NCBI GenBank assembly: GCA_036971715.1
Contig: JAVHJL010000001.1
Location: forward strand, 4,278,001 to 4,342,000
Direction: 5' to 3'
Source: Arthrobotrys musiformis
Taxonomy: Eukaryota; Ascomycota; Orbiliomycetes; Orbiliales; Orbiliaceae
Length of the DNA stretch: 64,000 nt
Both the position numbers and the translations under genes were made by a program. Positions 40,166 through 52,106 of the stretch are shown in pieces. The notes under the pieces are model-generated. The model saw only the letters and a program-made list of their open reading frames with translations. It had not been told where the DNA came from and made no database searches. Each line of letters starts with the position of its first letter. Position 1 is the stretch's first letter.

Positions 40166-42404
40166 ATGGGTAAAATTAAGAAGAAGGGTACAGTTTTTTA
40201 TATCTCAGAACAGAAACCTCCGAAAAAATGTATATATGCTAACTGTTTCGTTTGATGTGTGACCAGGCGTGGCCGGAAATGCCAGAAATTTCATAACCAG
40301 AACACAGGCTGTTCGCAAGCTTCAAATATCCTTGCCGGACTTTAGGAGGCTCTGTATCTTCAAGGGTATGATATATCTGCGTCTATATCTAAGAGTATTC
40401 GTTTCTGCGACAGGTCTCTGATACGAATTGGCCCATCTGCAGGAATTTACCCACGAGAACCTCGTAATAAGAAGAAAGCCAACAAGGGTTCTACCGCCCC
40501 AGTAACCTTCTACTATGTATATACCCCTCCCTACCCCTCCCAATCCACAAAGAATCTCTCTAATAGTCTTTTTTTGAAAAAATCAGACCAAGGACATCCA
40601 ATACCTCCTCCACGAGCCCGTCCTCCAAAAATTCCGCGAACACAAAACGTTCAGCAAAAAGCTCTCCAAAGCCCTCGGCCGCGGCGACTTCTCCGATGCC
40701 AAACGTCTAGAAGATCTCCACAAGCCCCGCGTGAAGCTCGATCACATCATCAAAGAACGTTACCCGGCATTCACAGACGCAATCCGTGATCTAGACGACG
40801 CCCTCTCCACCGTCTTCCTCTTCGCCAACCTCCCCTCGAACAGAGATATCCCGCCACAGACGATAGAAACCTGCGCCAGACTGGCGAATGAGTTCCAGCA
40901 TTACATCATCCGCAAACACGCTTTGAAAAAATCATTCTTATCGATCAAGGGTATTTACTACCAGGCTACCATTCAGGGACAGGATGTACTCTGGCTCGTG
41001 CCGTATAAATTCGCGCAGAGCGTCCCGCGGGATGTGGATTTTAGGATCATGCTTACCTTTTTGGATTTCTATACGACTTTGTTGGGGTTTGTTCTGTTTA
41101 GGTTGTATACCTTGGAAGGACTCGTGTACCCACCAAAGTTTGATAAGAAGATGGACGAGATGGGCGCCGGGTTGAGGGCGTTCAGTTTGGAGAGCAAGAA
41201 GGTCGGGGAGTTGGAGAACGGGACCAACGGGGAGCTCGTGGTGAAGAAGGATGTGAGCAAGCAATTGGAAACATTGGGGGATAAAATCAAAGAGATCGAG
41301 GAGAAAGGTGAAGAGGAAGAGGAAAACAACGCTGTCATCCCAACAACCGAAGAAGGAGAAAAGGTCAACGAAGGCCTCGATAAATTCACAGCTATCCCAT
41401 CGAAGGATGGCGCCACAACCGACATCTTGGAACAACCCACCGAAGACCTCGGAGGGGAAGGAAAGACCTCCAACATGTTCTCAGAATGGACAGTATACCT
41501 CTCCCGTGAAACGCCAAGAGAGCCATTGGAATTCCTACTCAGATCCTTCGGGTGCAAGAGAATCGGCTGGGACGCAGTACTCGGTGAAGGTTCATTCACA
41601 AGGGATGATCGAGACCCGAGTATTACCCTTCAAATCGTGGATCGACCGCCTCAGGTCGGACTACCGCCCATGCCGGCCGGCAGCGAAGCACAAGAAGGTG
41701 TGAACGCCGGAAGAGGAAAGGTTTTGGGACGGTTGTACGCGCAACCCCAGTATATCTGGGATTGTGTAAACGCCGGAAGAGTCCTGAGACCCGATTCCTA
41801 CGCACAGGGCGCCGAGTTACCGCCACATTTGAGCCCATGGGTCAAGGCGAACGAAGCAGAATATGACCCCACCGCACCAGTAGAAGGTGACGGAGAAAGC
41901 GAGGAAGAGGAGGAAGAAGAAGAGGAAGATGTCAAGATGTTGGACAATGGGCAGAAGAAAGGTGTTGAGGCTCAAGACAGTGAGGACGAAGAGTGGGGTG
42001 GGATGAACACTGAGCTCGCCGGTGAGGGTGAGGATGACAGTGAGGAGGAAGAGGAGGAAGAGGAGGAAGATGGTGGCGTAGAATTGCAAGAATCCGATGC
42101 TGAATCCGAAGACGACGAAGTGTCAAGACAACTACAACATCAACGCGAATTGGAGGCTGAGGCTAAGGGAGTCACAGTCAAGGACGAAAAGAAGTCCAAG
42201 AAATCGGAGGCTAAGAAGAAGTTAGACAAAGAAAAGAAGAAGCGAGAGGATGAAATTGAAAGACAGAAGATGATGATGACGAAGAAGAAGAGAAAGTTGT
42301 ATGAAAGAATGGAATACGGAAACAAGAAGAAGCAGGACGAGAAGGAGAGGTTGGAGGGCAAGAGGAGAAAGATCGAGCGGGAGAAGAAGAAGGTCAAGAA
42401 CTAG
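40166..42404 (+). CDS. NOP7: Pescadillo homologue (Nop7), ribosome biogenesis
   Basis: Four exons (40166-40187, 40267-40365, 40443-40516, 40587-42404), 2013 nt, 670 aa. The start [20 protein letters not shown] is encoded by a 22-nt first exon. The N-terminal pescadillo domain follows ([58 protein letters not shown]...[14 protein letters not shown]), then a BRCT domain at about 360-485 ([19 protein letters not shown]...[10 protein letters not shown]). Two Glu/Asp-rich tracts and a Lys-rich helical tail finish the protein. Nop7 works with Erb1 and Ytm1 in 27S pre-rRNA processing and 60S assembly in the nucleolus. All junctions are GT/AG and preserve the conserved N-terminus. Confidence 0.95.
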
Positions 42405-43209
42405 ACCGAATTAATATTCGAAGCTCGCTATATACAAATGGCCTTCGAGGTTAATATATATACGATGACGGGGGAATCAATGAATCAATCTGTATTATAC
42501 ACATACATTCTGTGGAATTGGTGTTGGGTGGGAGTTTCGTAATATTTTGTAGAATACTTTGAATAGTTTAGCTGTATTTCGTTTCCGAAGTTCCTCAAAA
42601 GCAGATTTCCTCCCTCTATTGTGATATCACAAGCCCATCCTTAATGCCATTGGCTCTGAAACAGAACCAGAGACTTGGATCCATACCCGTGTGCATTCTG
42701 TACGATTCCGGCGGTGGCGGCCAATTTGTAAACTGATCATTACAAGTAGCTATAGGCCGGATCTCGAGAGGGTAATTAGGGTGGTACGAGGGGAAGCTTG
42801 TAGGAGCATGCCTACCGTATACCGCGCGGTGCCGGTGTACTCACTAGTTTAAGCTAGTTGCATAGATCGTCTCGTTCACATGTTAACCCCTTCAACCTTG
42901 GGCAAGGTTGGATGAGTACCTATGGGGTAGGTAGGCGAGTGAATGTTTTACAATAGCCCTAAGGACTTATATTTCGGAGCTTTGGCTCGGTTTGAAGTTT
43001 GTCGATACATATTGCAATGGAATGAGATTCTTTACTTTGCTTAGTTCAAGACGCAAGCACACCACCTGGCTTCGAGGCTAGTTCGAGACTTGACTCAACT
43101 TAACTTACATATTTTCCCCCTCTCTGCCTGTCTTCCTCCCGCTCTCCTTCTTTTAATTTTTCCTCCTTCAATTTAAAGAAAGGAACAAACATCAACATAA
43201 GCCACGCCC
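42405..43209. other. Intergenic region, 0.8 kb
   Basis: Downstream of NOP7; no gene is seen. It forms the left edge of the accessory-looking stretch that follows. Confidence 0.5.
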
Positions 43210-43600
43210 TCAATGTTTAGGGTTGACAGGCCAAATTACCATAACGAAGGCCTGAAAGATAGTCCCGACCAGGGTTAAGAGGATGTGGGAGAGGTTCTTC
43301 GCTAGAACTACTCCTGCCTTGATCTGCAATTTAACCTCCACGCATATCATCAAATTTTTGGAGAATGTGTTCTCTACCGTGAAAAGTTCCCGTAGGGGGA
43401 GGGTTTCCTCTACCCTTTATGAAGCTTATCGTGTTCGAATAGGTTTTCTAGGCTACTTGCCCACCATCAAATCTCTAATATCCAAGTCTCTCCGTTAGTT
43501 AAGCTAAACACGTCAATTACTTTAAGAGTATAAACCCGGCAATACTCACCGCGATAGTCACCTTCTCAATGGCATGAGGTAAAAAAAAAGGGTGTAGTAT
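43210..43600 (-). pseudogene. Degraded copy A of an unknown tandem membrane-protein gene
   Basis: The segment 43386-43210 encodes 58 residues and a stop: it starts LFTVENTFSK, contains AGVVLAKNLSH and a hydrophobic helix LLTLVGTIFQAFVMVIWPVNP, and ends KH. Upstream (about 43570-43530) KVTIAVSIAGFILL is encoded, matching KVTVTMSIVAGL in the copy at 43643-44324. The two parts are separated by stops; an intron (GTAATT... CTAAC ...TATTAG) could join part of the gap, but I found no complete model. No start or known family is recognised. It may be a small lineage-specific membrane protein, here broken or incompletely modelled. Confidence 0.5.
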
Positions 43601-43642
43601 GGAGGGAAGTTTCTAGTAGTAGAAGTTCCTCTCCTTCAGTCC

Positions 43643-44324
43643 TTAATTGGGATTGACAGGGAAAACCATGATAACGATAATCTGAATGATGGAGGCTCCG
43701 ATGGTCCACTAAAGAGTCGCCATAAGCCCCTTATTGACGCCAACGACCGCCCTGATCATCGTCAAAAAGAATGGAAGGAGGCCTTTGGCCATATTGAGCT
43801 CCTTTTTGGTCTCGAGACAATTGCGGTCCTCCTCTTGCCAAATGCGTTCTCAATCGTGAAATACTATCTCGGCCGGCCGTTACGATTATTGAGGAAGCTG
43901 ATGGTGGTAGACTCAGATTTTACCCCCGCGTCGCTCGTGTTCTAATATCCAGCGTCTTCGTCAGCCAAGCAACTTTATTTATTGACATTGTATATACTGA
44001 AGCAATTATATACAACTGTTTAATCGACGTTACGAAGTTAAAACACAAACGGGTCAGGCCAGCGACAATACTCATAGTAACGGTCACCTTACTTATGGTG
44101 TATGCGACGTATCGGATTTGCCTGGTATTCCAGTAGGGCATTCTGAATGGCAGGTTCAGCTGCCACCCGCCTGGAATACTGGCAGTGATCCAGCCCCTCC
44201 AGACGAGGTCATTACTGCGGAACATAATATCTCCGCTACGCTCCCCGAATACTAAAAGCTGCTTCGGCCCCCGGCCCAATGTGTGTTGGTCTGGCGGCGC
44301 GGGATAAGAATCTATGGCGTACAA
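43643..44324 (-). pseudogene. Degraded copy B of the same tandem membrane-protein gene
   Basis: The 5' part (44324-43920) is a 134-aa open frame whose second half includes YAIDSYPAPPDQ... and KVTVTMSIVAGLTRLCF. The 3' part has YFTIENAFGK (paralogous to LFTVENTFSK in copy A), then switches frame, meets an internal TAG, and ends in WTIGASIIQIIVIMVFPVNPN followed by TAA. The C-terminal hydrophobic helix ending in PVNP and the closing position match copy A. With a frame change and an in-frame stop it is best read as a pseudogene. Two copies in the same orientation about 0.4 kb apart point to a local duplication followed by decay. The family is unknown. Confidence 0.5.
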
Positions 44325-45028
44325 CGGGGACAGGAGGAAGAAAAAGAATGTATCGAAGTCTTTTAGAGATGGGTGGGCGAGGAGCTGGAGCTATGGTTGG
44401 GGTTGTTGATGTTGATGTTGGAAACCTGTGGATGTGGAAGGATTGGAGGAAGGTGGTAGATAAAAGACTATGCAAATATGCCAACTTAAATAGAAGATCT
44501 TTTATTTTTGGGGATCATTTCTGATTTGACGTTCTCCTGTCATTTGAACGGCCGAGCCCAGTGGAAATGTAAAGAGACATAAATAAATGCTTCCGATATG
44601 ATATATTTTTATCAGCTACTCAGCTAACGATCTACCAAAATCTTCTAGACATTAGATCTGAGGCTGTGGTATTACCTAGGTATTACCTAGGTACATAGTA
44701 CCTGAGGACAGCACTTGCTTAGGTAAGTAGGTTGGTAGATAAGTATTTATCTAGGTAGCAAATAGATAAGCAGGTACTGACTTACATTGCAGTGTGGCTA
44801 CCTAGGTACCTAGGTACCAGGATAGTCGTGTGTAAGCACTAGGACTCCCGGCAGCGCCAGGAAAAGTAAGAATATCAAAATATACCTCCCATATCGACAA
44901 AGATATAACTTTCGGCGTCGATATCCTTAGTATTATAACCGATAAGACGGCTGTTGGTATCTTCGGCTCCCGAGTTTAATCAAATGCCGAGAATTATATT
45001 AGCACAATTTGCAATAAAATATTACCAT
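44325..45028. other. Intergenic region, 0.7 kb
   Basis: Apart from the palindrome cluster listed separately, nothing is supported. A frame at 44236-44484 (-) overlaps copy B in another phase and looks like a shadow. Confidence 0.4.
44673..44816. repeat. Cluster of four TACCTAGGTA palindromes
   Basis: The exact 10-bp palindrome TACCTAGGTA occurs at 44673-44682, 44684-44693, 44799-44808 and 44807-44816. Shorter relatives (CTTAGGTAAGTAGG, ATCTAGGTAGC) lie between. No such cluster was noticed elsewhere in the window. It could be a protein-binding array, a small satellite or the remnant of a mobile element. Confidence 0.8.
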
Positions 45029-45699
45029 CTATGAAATCTGTGGTGATGTTTTTGTCTTCCTAAATCGGAGACCTTTTGGTGAATCGCTATGGGGTTCTGA
45101 TCCTCTACTAGGATCAATAGAAGAATTCCATCCAATCGTTTTCTCCGGTCTTGTGATATTCTGTCGTAGAAGCACTTCATCTCCGACGATATAGTGCGCA
45201 TGTCCTCTGAACCTCTCCGGGTAAACGGCCATATAGACTCCCCTAAATTGGACCTCACGGTCCCCGGATATGACCTCAGAGGATATTATCTCATCTTCGT
45301 CCACGAGATATAGTATGCCCTTCAATGGGGTCGTGACTCCAGCTTTATCCTCCTCCCTTAGCCCTCCGAAGGTAAATCCATCCTCTGCGACTATTACTAA
45401 AAGAAAAAAAAGAAGCACAAACTGGTTAGTTTGTCTGGTAACGGGTAAGGAACAAGATGCATTAATCTTGAGGGAACCTATTCCCTTAAATGATGTTGCT
45501 AGAGCGCCTTACTTCCTGCCATGTTGCATCTTTTGAGTTCTTTAACAAGCCCGTCGGGATCATTCCGATCGAAGTTGAAGACGAACGTTCCGGGCCCTTG
45601 CTCCTTCCTCGCACCGCATACATAGCATATGAAAATACTAGTATCACCTGGGGCTAGTTTCTTCGGAGTATAGCAGAATTCGCTCTGTGCTTGGCCCAT
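45029..45699 (-). CDS. Orphan two-exon hypothetical protein
   Basis: Exons 45699-45513 and 45396-45029 sum to 555 nt, 184 aa. The donor GTAAGG and an acceptor after a long pyrimidine tract (TTCTTTTTTTTCTTTTAG) join ...RCNMAG to IIVAEDGFTFGG in frame. The protein is soluble, with no signal peptide. Visible features: an early Cys cluster (FICYVCGARKEQ), FVFNFDRNDPDGLVKELKRC, an acidic segment LYLVDEDEIIS, YMAVYPERFRGHAHYIVGDE, and a basic Ser/Pro-rich tail ending KTKTSPQIS. I recognise no family. It sits between the decayed tandem genes and a tRNA, a typical place for lineage-specific genes. Confidence 0.55.
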
Positions 45700-46625
45700 A
45701 ATGGAGGTAGATACGGCGGCTTGTAATATCTAGGCTCGCTAGCTTTCAAACCGATGTCGCGATATTTGCGTTTCCTTTAGTCCAAGAGGTCGAATCGGGG
45801 TTGTAGTGATATCATTTGCAGAGCCTAACGAAGGTTATCGACCGAACTGCAGATAGCGAGCGTGTGGGGGAAATGGTGGCGAGGATGGTGTTCCGTGTGA
45901 AGTACGTATACGCGTCCGACGACTCTGCCGGAAGTTTAAAAAAAAAAAAAGAGGATCGACGAATTTCGTATTGGAGATGGATCGATTGTAAAGTTTGCTT
46001 TGTCTTGCGAATCCGCCTGAAAAGAACTCACCGACTTTCAACACCTTTTTAGTTTGGTTACACGCGTGTACACGTAGTATTATAATGTGCTCGGCATTAC
46101 CTCTAGTATATGCACATACTTCTTGAGCGCCCCCTAGACTAATATTTCTTATATGATATTGTACACAAATATAAACTAGATGAATGACACATGGGGCCTT
46201 TGTTGTCCCCCTGAGATGAGGTAGGCACCCGGCCTTGCAGTACTTTTGCCAGGGTTTTTTTTTATATTCAAGCACCTACTATTAGAACCGGGGCAGTTGT
46301 GTTTGCTCTGTTGCATTTTGATTCAAGGCTAACCCTGTGGAACAGCTACTCGTTTTGGTGTGCTCTCACCGGCTGGATGGAATATAAAACACCACGCCGC
46401 ATAATAAACACCACCGAAGCTCATCCATACCAGTGAATCCATGGACTATGAAACAACATTGCCAAAAGTATCAAAGACATAAAATCCCCATTCTTCTATC
46501 ATCCGAGCCCCAAATCACGAAAACACATTCTTCCAACCAACATCGATCCCCGCCAAGCCAAGCCAAAAAAAAATCTGGTAGCTAACCGACATCCCCAAAG
46601 GGAACAAAATGCAAAAAGAAAGCCT
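45700..46625. other. Intergenic region, 0.9 kb
   Basis: Upstream of the orphan gene, up to the tRNA. The open frame at 45835-46275 (-) has no recognisable features. No gene is supported. Confidence 0.45.
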
Positions 46626-46713
46626 TGAGCGTGCTCAGGATCGAACTGAGGACCCTTTCCGATTTCAACCGAAAGTTGTAAAGGAAAAATCATAACCACT
46701 AGACTACACACCC
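46626..46713 (-). tRNA. tRNA-Val (UAC) with a 15-nt intron
   Basis: On the minus strand the 88-nt gene folds as a tRNA. The 7-bp acceptor stem is GGGTGTG/CACGCTC with G-U pairs, discriminator A. The D arm is GTCTAGTGGTTATGAT, the anticodon stem TTTCC/GGAAA, the variable loop GGGTC, and the T arm CTCAG-TTCGATC-CTGAG. The anticodon loop T-T-TAC-A is followed, one nucleotide 3' of the anticodon, by 15 extra nt (ACTTTCGGTTGAAAT) before C38, the normal eukaryotic tRNA intron position. 73 + 15 = 88 nt. The anticodon reading as UAC depends on this intron placement. Confidence 0.85.
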
Positions 46714-47607
46714 AGGATCGAGAGGAGCGAAGACAATTTGCCTAAATGAAGCTTTCTTGCCGGAGTTACACTTACACAAAAACTCCAAAAGCACTGCTTG
46801 ATTGAATATAACATAACTAAGTATCTTAACGGGGGTGTAACGCTATAATGTTTTAATGGCCAGGTATGTCAACGTTCTTTGATTAATATCGATACCTGGA
46901 CAGCAGACATACGTAAATATGCACTATAATACTCATGTACTCGATTGGTTAGGCCCATGGCTAGCTTAGGGAAATATACATGGTATTCTTTTACATTTAT
47001 TCACAAAGTTTTCAAGGCTTGATAAGGACCACCTCCACAGGACACCTCCAATCGAAAATATGAAATATGAGAGAGGGAAGGGGGAGGAAGGAAATAAGGG
47101 AAGGGAAAGAAAAGATATTATAGACAAGTCGTAGGAATGTCACAGCAAAAGGCTTTGTACCAACGAGAAGGACAGATTTGGAGTGAAACAGCTTGATAAT
47201 GTCGTCTGGGTGGAAAAACATATAACTTTAGTTTATAATTTAAACAAAAATTTTTGAGGCGTGGAAGCAGCTATTTAAAACAAAACCGAGAAGAAAAAGG
47301 CGCTCAAGTTTAGTATATAAAAAAAAAGGAAAAGTCATGAATAGATCCGACGAGATGGTGGTATCATTTTAATAATGAAGCGCAAACGGGCCAAGGACGG
47401 ATGGGGGAAACGACAACAATGAATACCGAAAGGGTATGGAAGTATAAACCAGATTAAAAAGAAACTTTTTCCGAAAATGAAGGTGGTTTTTTTTGTAGTT
47501 CGTCACAAAAGAAATGCAAATCGTCGTGAGAGTTCCAGTAAATTAAATATTCGGAATAAAATAGTCGTTAAAATTCAGGAGATCCAGTCAACACCCTCGG
47601 AAGGGTA
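46714..47607. other. Intergenic region, 0.9 kb
   Basis: Between the tRNA and the 3' end of the large WD40 gene. Purine-rich near 47060-47120; no gene seen. Confidence 0.5.
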
Positions 47608-50600
47608 TCACTCCCAGGCAGTGCTCTTACTCAGCTTCCCATCATCCAGTTCCGCAAAGTCGATTATTGTAATGTCACCCTTGCGATCTACAATAATAAG
47701 CCTGTACCCATCTGGAGAAAATGACATAGACGCTGCCTCAGTCATTTTGATTGCGCCTTGTACCTTCGCCACTTTTAGGCACCTGGGTCTTCGTCCTTCG
47801 TCGTTAACCAAGCCTAGAGGGAAATATAGGACCAATACGTTTCCAGAGCGATCAATTGCCGCGAGAGATTCTCCAGTTGGTGATGTGCAGCACCCGTGGA
47901 CCTTGTCGCCGACTGAATTGAGCCTGGTGACAAGGCGGACAGGTTCTTGGCGGCCTGCTGAATCCAGGAGGCCGATGCAGTTATCCACAACGATAGGGAT
48001 TGCACCAGTAGCAACGCTAGTGACGCACATAAGTCGGTTTCCCGGGAAGAATTTAACAGAGGTAATCCCTTCAGCATCGTGCGAAATATCAAGTTTTCGA
48101 GAAGATTTCATAACAAGTTTTGGAGGTTGCGCGGCGAGGTCGTAGACCAAGAATCGGGGTTCTCGAAGGGTACTGCAAGCAAGGTAGACGCCATCATCAG
48201 AGAAGGAAAGCGTTCCCGTTGTGTCCGTATACGGAACAATGATCTTTGTTAAATTGACTCCGCCATTGCCAGCTTCCGGGGCCGAGTCGAGGTGGTGGAG
48301 AACAATCATGGTTTGGTTTTTGCCGTGTTCCATGTTGACAACTCCCAGCGCGATGGTAGAACCGTCTCCGGACATTGCCTTAATATGTGTTAGCAAATTT
48401 TCTTTAATATTTCATGAGTAAGAATCGCACTCACCATGCACTTAATATCAGATGATTCGGATATATAAGTGTAGACCGTCCGACCATCTTCTCTTAGATC
48501 GTGAACCTTCAGGGTGCCGCTTGTCCCAGCAATAGCGAGCAACTGGTCACTGCAAGCCGCAAAAAGGTACTCGAATCGTTTTTGCTAGACAGATACAACA
48601 TCAGAATTCCCGCTAGCTATACGACCAGAAATTGCTCTAAGATAACCATACCTTGCTCATGACACGGTCCTCGGCGGAGATGAGGCCGTATTGATTTGTA
48701 AACGGGCCATACTCCCCAGTGCACTTCCCAGCACAAAGCAGTTCTGGAGTCTTCTCGCTTGATAGTATCGAGAATACTTTAAACTTTTTGCGCTCCAGAA
48801 GGACGAATCTTGTACAGCTTGGAGAGATCGCAGTGGCGACAATATCAGCGAATCGCAATCTACCACCGGTAGGGATGTGGTGAACATATTCCGCTTTCGA
48901 AAGTATTAGCCTCTATTCACAACTATCAATGGTGTGGGATGTATAATGTACCCTTGTAGAACGGGAAGTTCTTCACGAATTTGTTATGTCTATGTTCTTC
49001 TTGCTGATTCAAGGGCGGTCGGATCACGGTATTCTCTTGTGGGACTTCCTGGTTTCGATCGATCCAGTTGGCAATCCTGTCGTTCCTGCCCCCTCTCGGG
49101 CCGTGGAACTCTGATGGACCAGCCTCATCTTCAGCTTCCGGGTGAATGGTGCTCGGTGAATGCATCCGCAAAGAACCCATTAATGGTTTCGCCCTTGAAG
49201 TGTCGATCGGTGTTCTATTCCTTATGGACGGGTTTTGCAAATTGCCTATAGGCGATGTAGGAAAGCCCGCATTAGATCTCGGATATGAGCCGTAAATGCC
49301 ACCTGACGACACATTTGTATTTAGCGGAGTCGGCCTTTGGAATTTTCTGGGTGCGATAGGAGAATTACTTCCTTGGGACCTGCCAGGCGAGATGGGTAAA
49401 GGCTCGGTGTATGCTCCGCCATTCGCAGAAGGTGGGCCAGATCGGTCAGAGAATCGGTCAGAACCGCTTGGTCTTCGTTGCATTGCCGCCATCCCGATTA
49501 TTTGCTTCGTTGTAGATACCGGTACTAGTGGAGGTACGGAACCAGGGCCCATGCGGCCACTCATTTGGCGGTTTGGAAGCGACCCTGAGAGGAGCGCCGG
49601 GACAGCCAGGTTCTCTTCGCTGGCTGTGTCAGTGATAGAAGCGTTTCGCGACGTACTTCTTGATCCGTCCGACTCACTACACAATCAGTTAGTGAGCATA
49701 TTCAATTAATTAGAAAATAATCTGTCAAGAACATACTTCCCCGAGTTACGCTGAGCGGTCCGTGGACGAACTGCCCCGATTAGTTGCTTGAAAGTGGACG
49801 GCGTGTATTTAATAGAAGGGTTCTCCCAAGAGACCTCCTTTGGAAATCCACCCGCCCCCGCCCCTACGGCCATGGCATCTTCAATCTCTGATGGGGCAGT
49901 GGATCCTCCGATCTCACTCGAAGCTCCATCTTCGAACTCCTCCGGTCCGCCCGGCGAGGATATCACGACACTAAACCGATGATTCGTGTTGAGAACGGCA
50001 CCCATTTCCATTCGCTTGCCGGAAACCAGCTTTGCTATACGTCTTAGCTTCTCGGCAGGATGCTTCCATTCCGTAACTCTATGGCAGCGGGGGCACTAAT
50101 GTAGAAGCTACCATAAGCACGTGGTCTCACAATGAAGAAGAAGAGTAATCGAACAGGGATTGAGGTTACTCACGATACTGCGTTGCAACTCGAATCGGGC
50201 AAATTTCTCCGACATCACGCAGCCACATGTCATGATTCCAAGATCATCCGAAGGTTTCCCATCTAGAACCATTTCGCATTAGCTAAAACGGCTTCTCGTA
50301 TATCCATGGTTGAGCGGTTCCCGTGGATGGTACCTTTTCTGCCTTCGCACTCTAGCTCCAACTCAATCTCAGATAGGAAGGTCCTCCACTCATCCAAGTC
50401 GGCAAGCAGGGGGACTGATACGTTCGGCCGCGACCTAAAGCTCAAGGTAGCAACCTGTGATGCAGACTCCGGCTCTGGTTCTTGATATGGATTATCGAGC
50501 TCTTTGTCAGGGAGTTTGAATATGCTCTGGTCCGTTTGCACCTCGCTTTGCTCGTCAAGCCGTCGCTTGGTCAACATGGCAGATTGCGATCTATCCCGTT

Positions 50601-52106
50601 GTTCCAAAACCATTAAATAGAAGCTGCTGTCCACGTCCCAACCCTTGAGCTCCACGTCTAGCTGTATCAGAGAAAGAACGCCTTTTTGCATTAATATGGA
50701 GAGGATGTCGAATGCTTTGCAGCGGAGACTGCTCTTCGTCGTTGACTTTACAACATGCATCGAGATTTCTCGGGCTCGCTTTAACGAGCCGTCTCCTAGG
50801 GCCCCTAACACTAGTTGCTGAAGGAGGTCGAGAGACGAATATGCAAGATGTTGAGCATCGTCCGAGCATTTCTTGACAGTTTCCGGGTCCTTGCCTTCTG
50901 GGGCCTCCGTATCTTCGTTTTCTGCTTGTTCGAGGAGTGACAGTTGTCTATCCATTACAAGCTCGAGCTGTTCCACCACAAGTTCCTCGATCTCCTGTAT
51001 CAGGTGCAGGTTGTGCTCTTGCGCATCGGGTGCCACATCCTGCGAAAGTTTTGCTCGTTTGTGCCATTCTACCAAGCTCCAGCTGAGGTCATCCAAATCT
51101 ATATATATCTTATGCCAGTTCGTTTGAGAGGAATCCGATATGTCCGGTTGGTTCAACAGTTCTCTTGACTTGCTGAGAATCTTTAATGGGATGACTTCGG
51201 CTTGGTCGTCTGCTAGGCCGGAGGCACTCGTTATAATTTTGCTGACTATGGCAGCGTTCGCCGTTCGGCTTTCGGGAAGGCTAGAAAGGAAATTTCTAAT
51301 ATAAACGAGCAAGAAATCTATGGGTCTGGAGTCAGCATAACACCCGAGAATTGAGACGCGAAAATCTGCCTCAATCATACCGATATTCCAGTTATATATA
51401 TCCACTTCGCCAGCCGCATCGTTTTCTTTCCTCCGATTCGGGTCCGCAGCAAACGGTAACTTCTTTGTTAAGTTATCCAACAGCTCCCCGTCGAGAGTTT
51501 TCAGCCCATGAAGTCGTAAAAGCCTCAGTCCGCAGATAATCGTCCTCAACTGCAGCTCACGGCAAAGTAAGCCATGGTCGGTATGGCTAGCGATCTGCCA
51601 GCCTACAAAATCCTCTTTTGTGATAGTATCAATAATTTTTAATAAGGTCGGCACCGTCACAATTTCGTCCAAAAAGGTCGACTCCGAAACGGTCATATAA
51701 CGGCGTTGGAGTTGCAATATCGCATTTAATTGGCTGATAAGATGATATACCAGATGGATTTCAGAAGGTTTGGGTTTTCTGAGGGCTATAAGGATGTTTC
51801 GGACGATGACATCGATATGTCGCCGGCGGAAGAGGTTTGACCCATTCGTCGGCGCCCTCCGGTGACTAACACCGTTGGCAGCCTTGGAAGCAACGGATAG
51901 AGAACTACCTGCGGAGCTGTTCTTCCTAGCTCCATTGTCTATCGAGTTATCATTTCGCGATCGACCTGAGGATATGGATCTAAAGAGAACATAGCACTTA
52001 GGATCTAGACTTTTTATATCGACCTATCTCTCTCGGGGTATCCGGGCGGAAGCGAGAGCCAAAAAGACGGGGTAACTTACACCGAGCGGTCTAGCATTGA
52101 GCTCAT
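47608..52106 (-). CDS. Large RING-like/WD40 protein, possible SPS amino-acid sensor component Ptr3
   Basis: Eight exons (52106-52081, 51979-50334, 50262-50174, 50095-49737, 49676-48952, 48893-48652, 48584-48435, 48378-47608) sum to 4008 nt, 1335 aa. After a Ser/Asn-rich start there is a helical region of about 500 residues, then a RING/U-box-like motif at about 568-591 (TCGCVMSEKFARF...SICPRCHRVTEW) that is rebuilt only by splicing. A long disordered Ser/Pro/Gly-rich section follows. From about residue 949 to the end there are WD40-like blades (FADIVATAISPSCTRFVLL, LAIAGTSGTLKVHD, AMSGDGSTIALGVV, SMSFSPDGYRLIIVDRKGDI). Filamentous-fungal Ptr3, a plasma-membrane amino-acid sensing adaptor, has a comparable plan as far as I recall; this name is tentative. 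The exon structure is more secure than the name. Confidence 0.75.

Noticed and set aside
41887..42090. GAA/GAG-rich repeats that look like a microsatellite
   Set aside because: They encode the acidic tracts of Nop7, which are expected in this protein.
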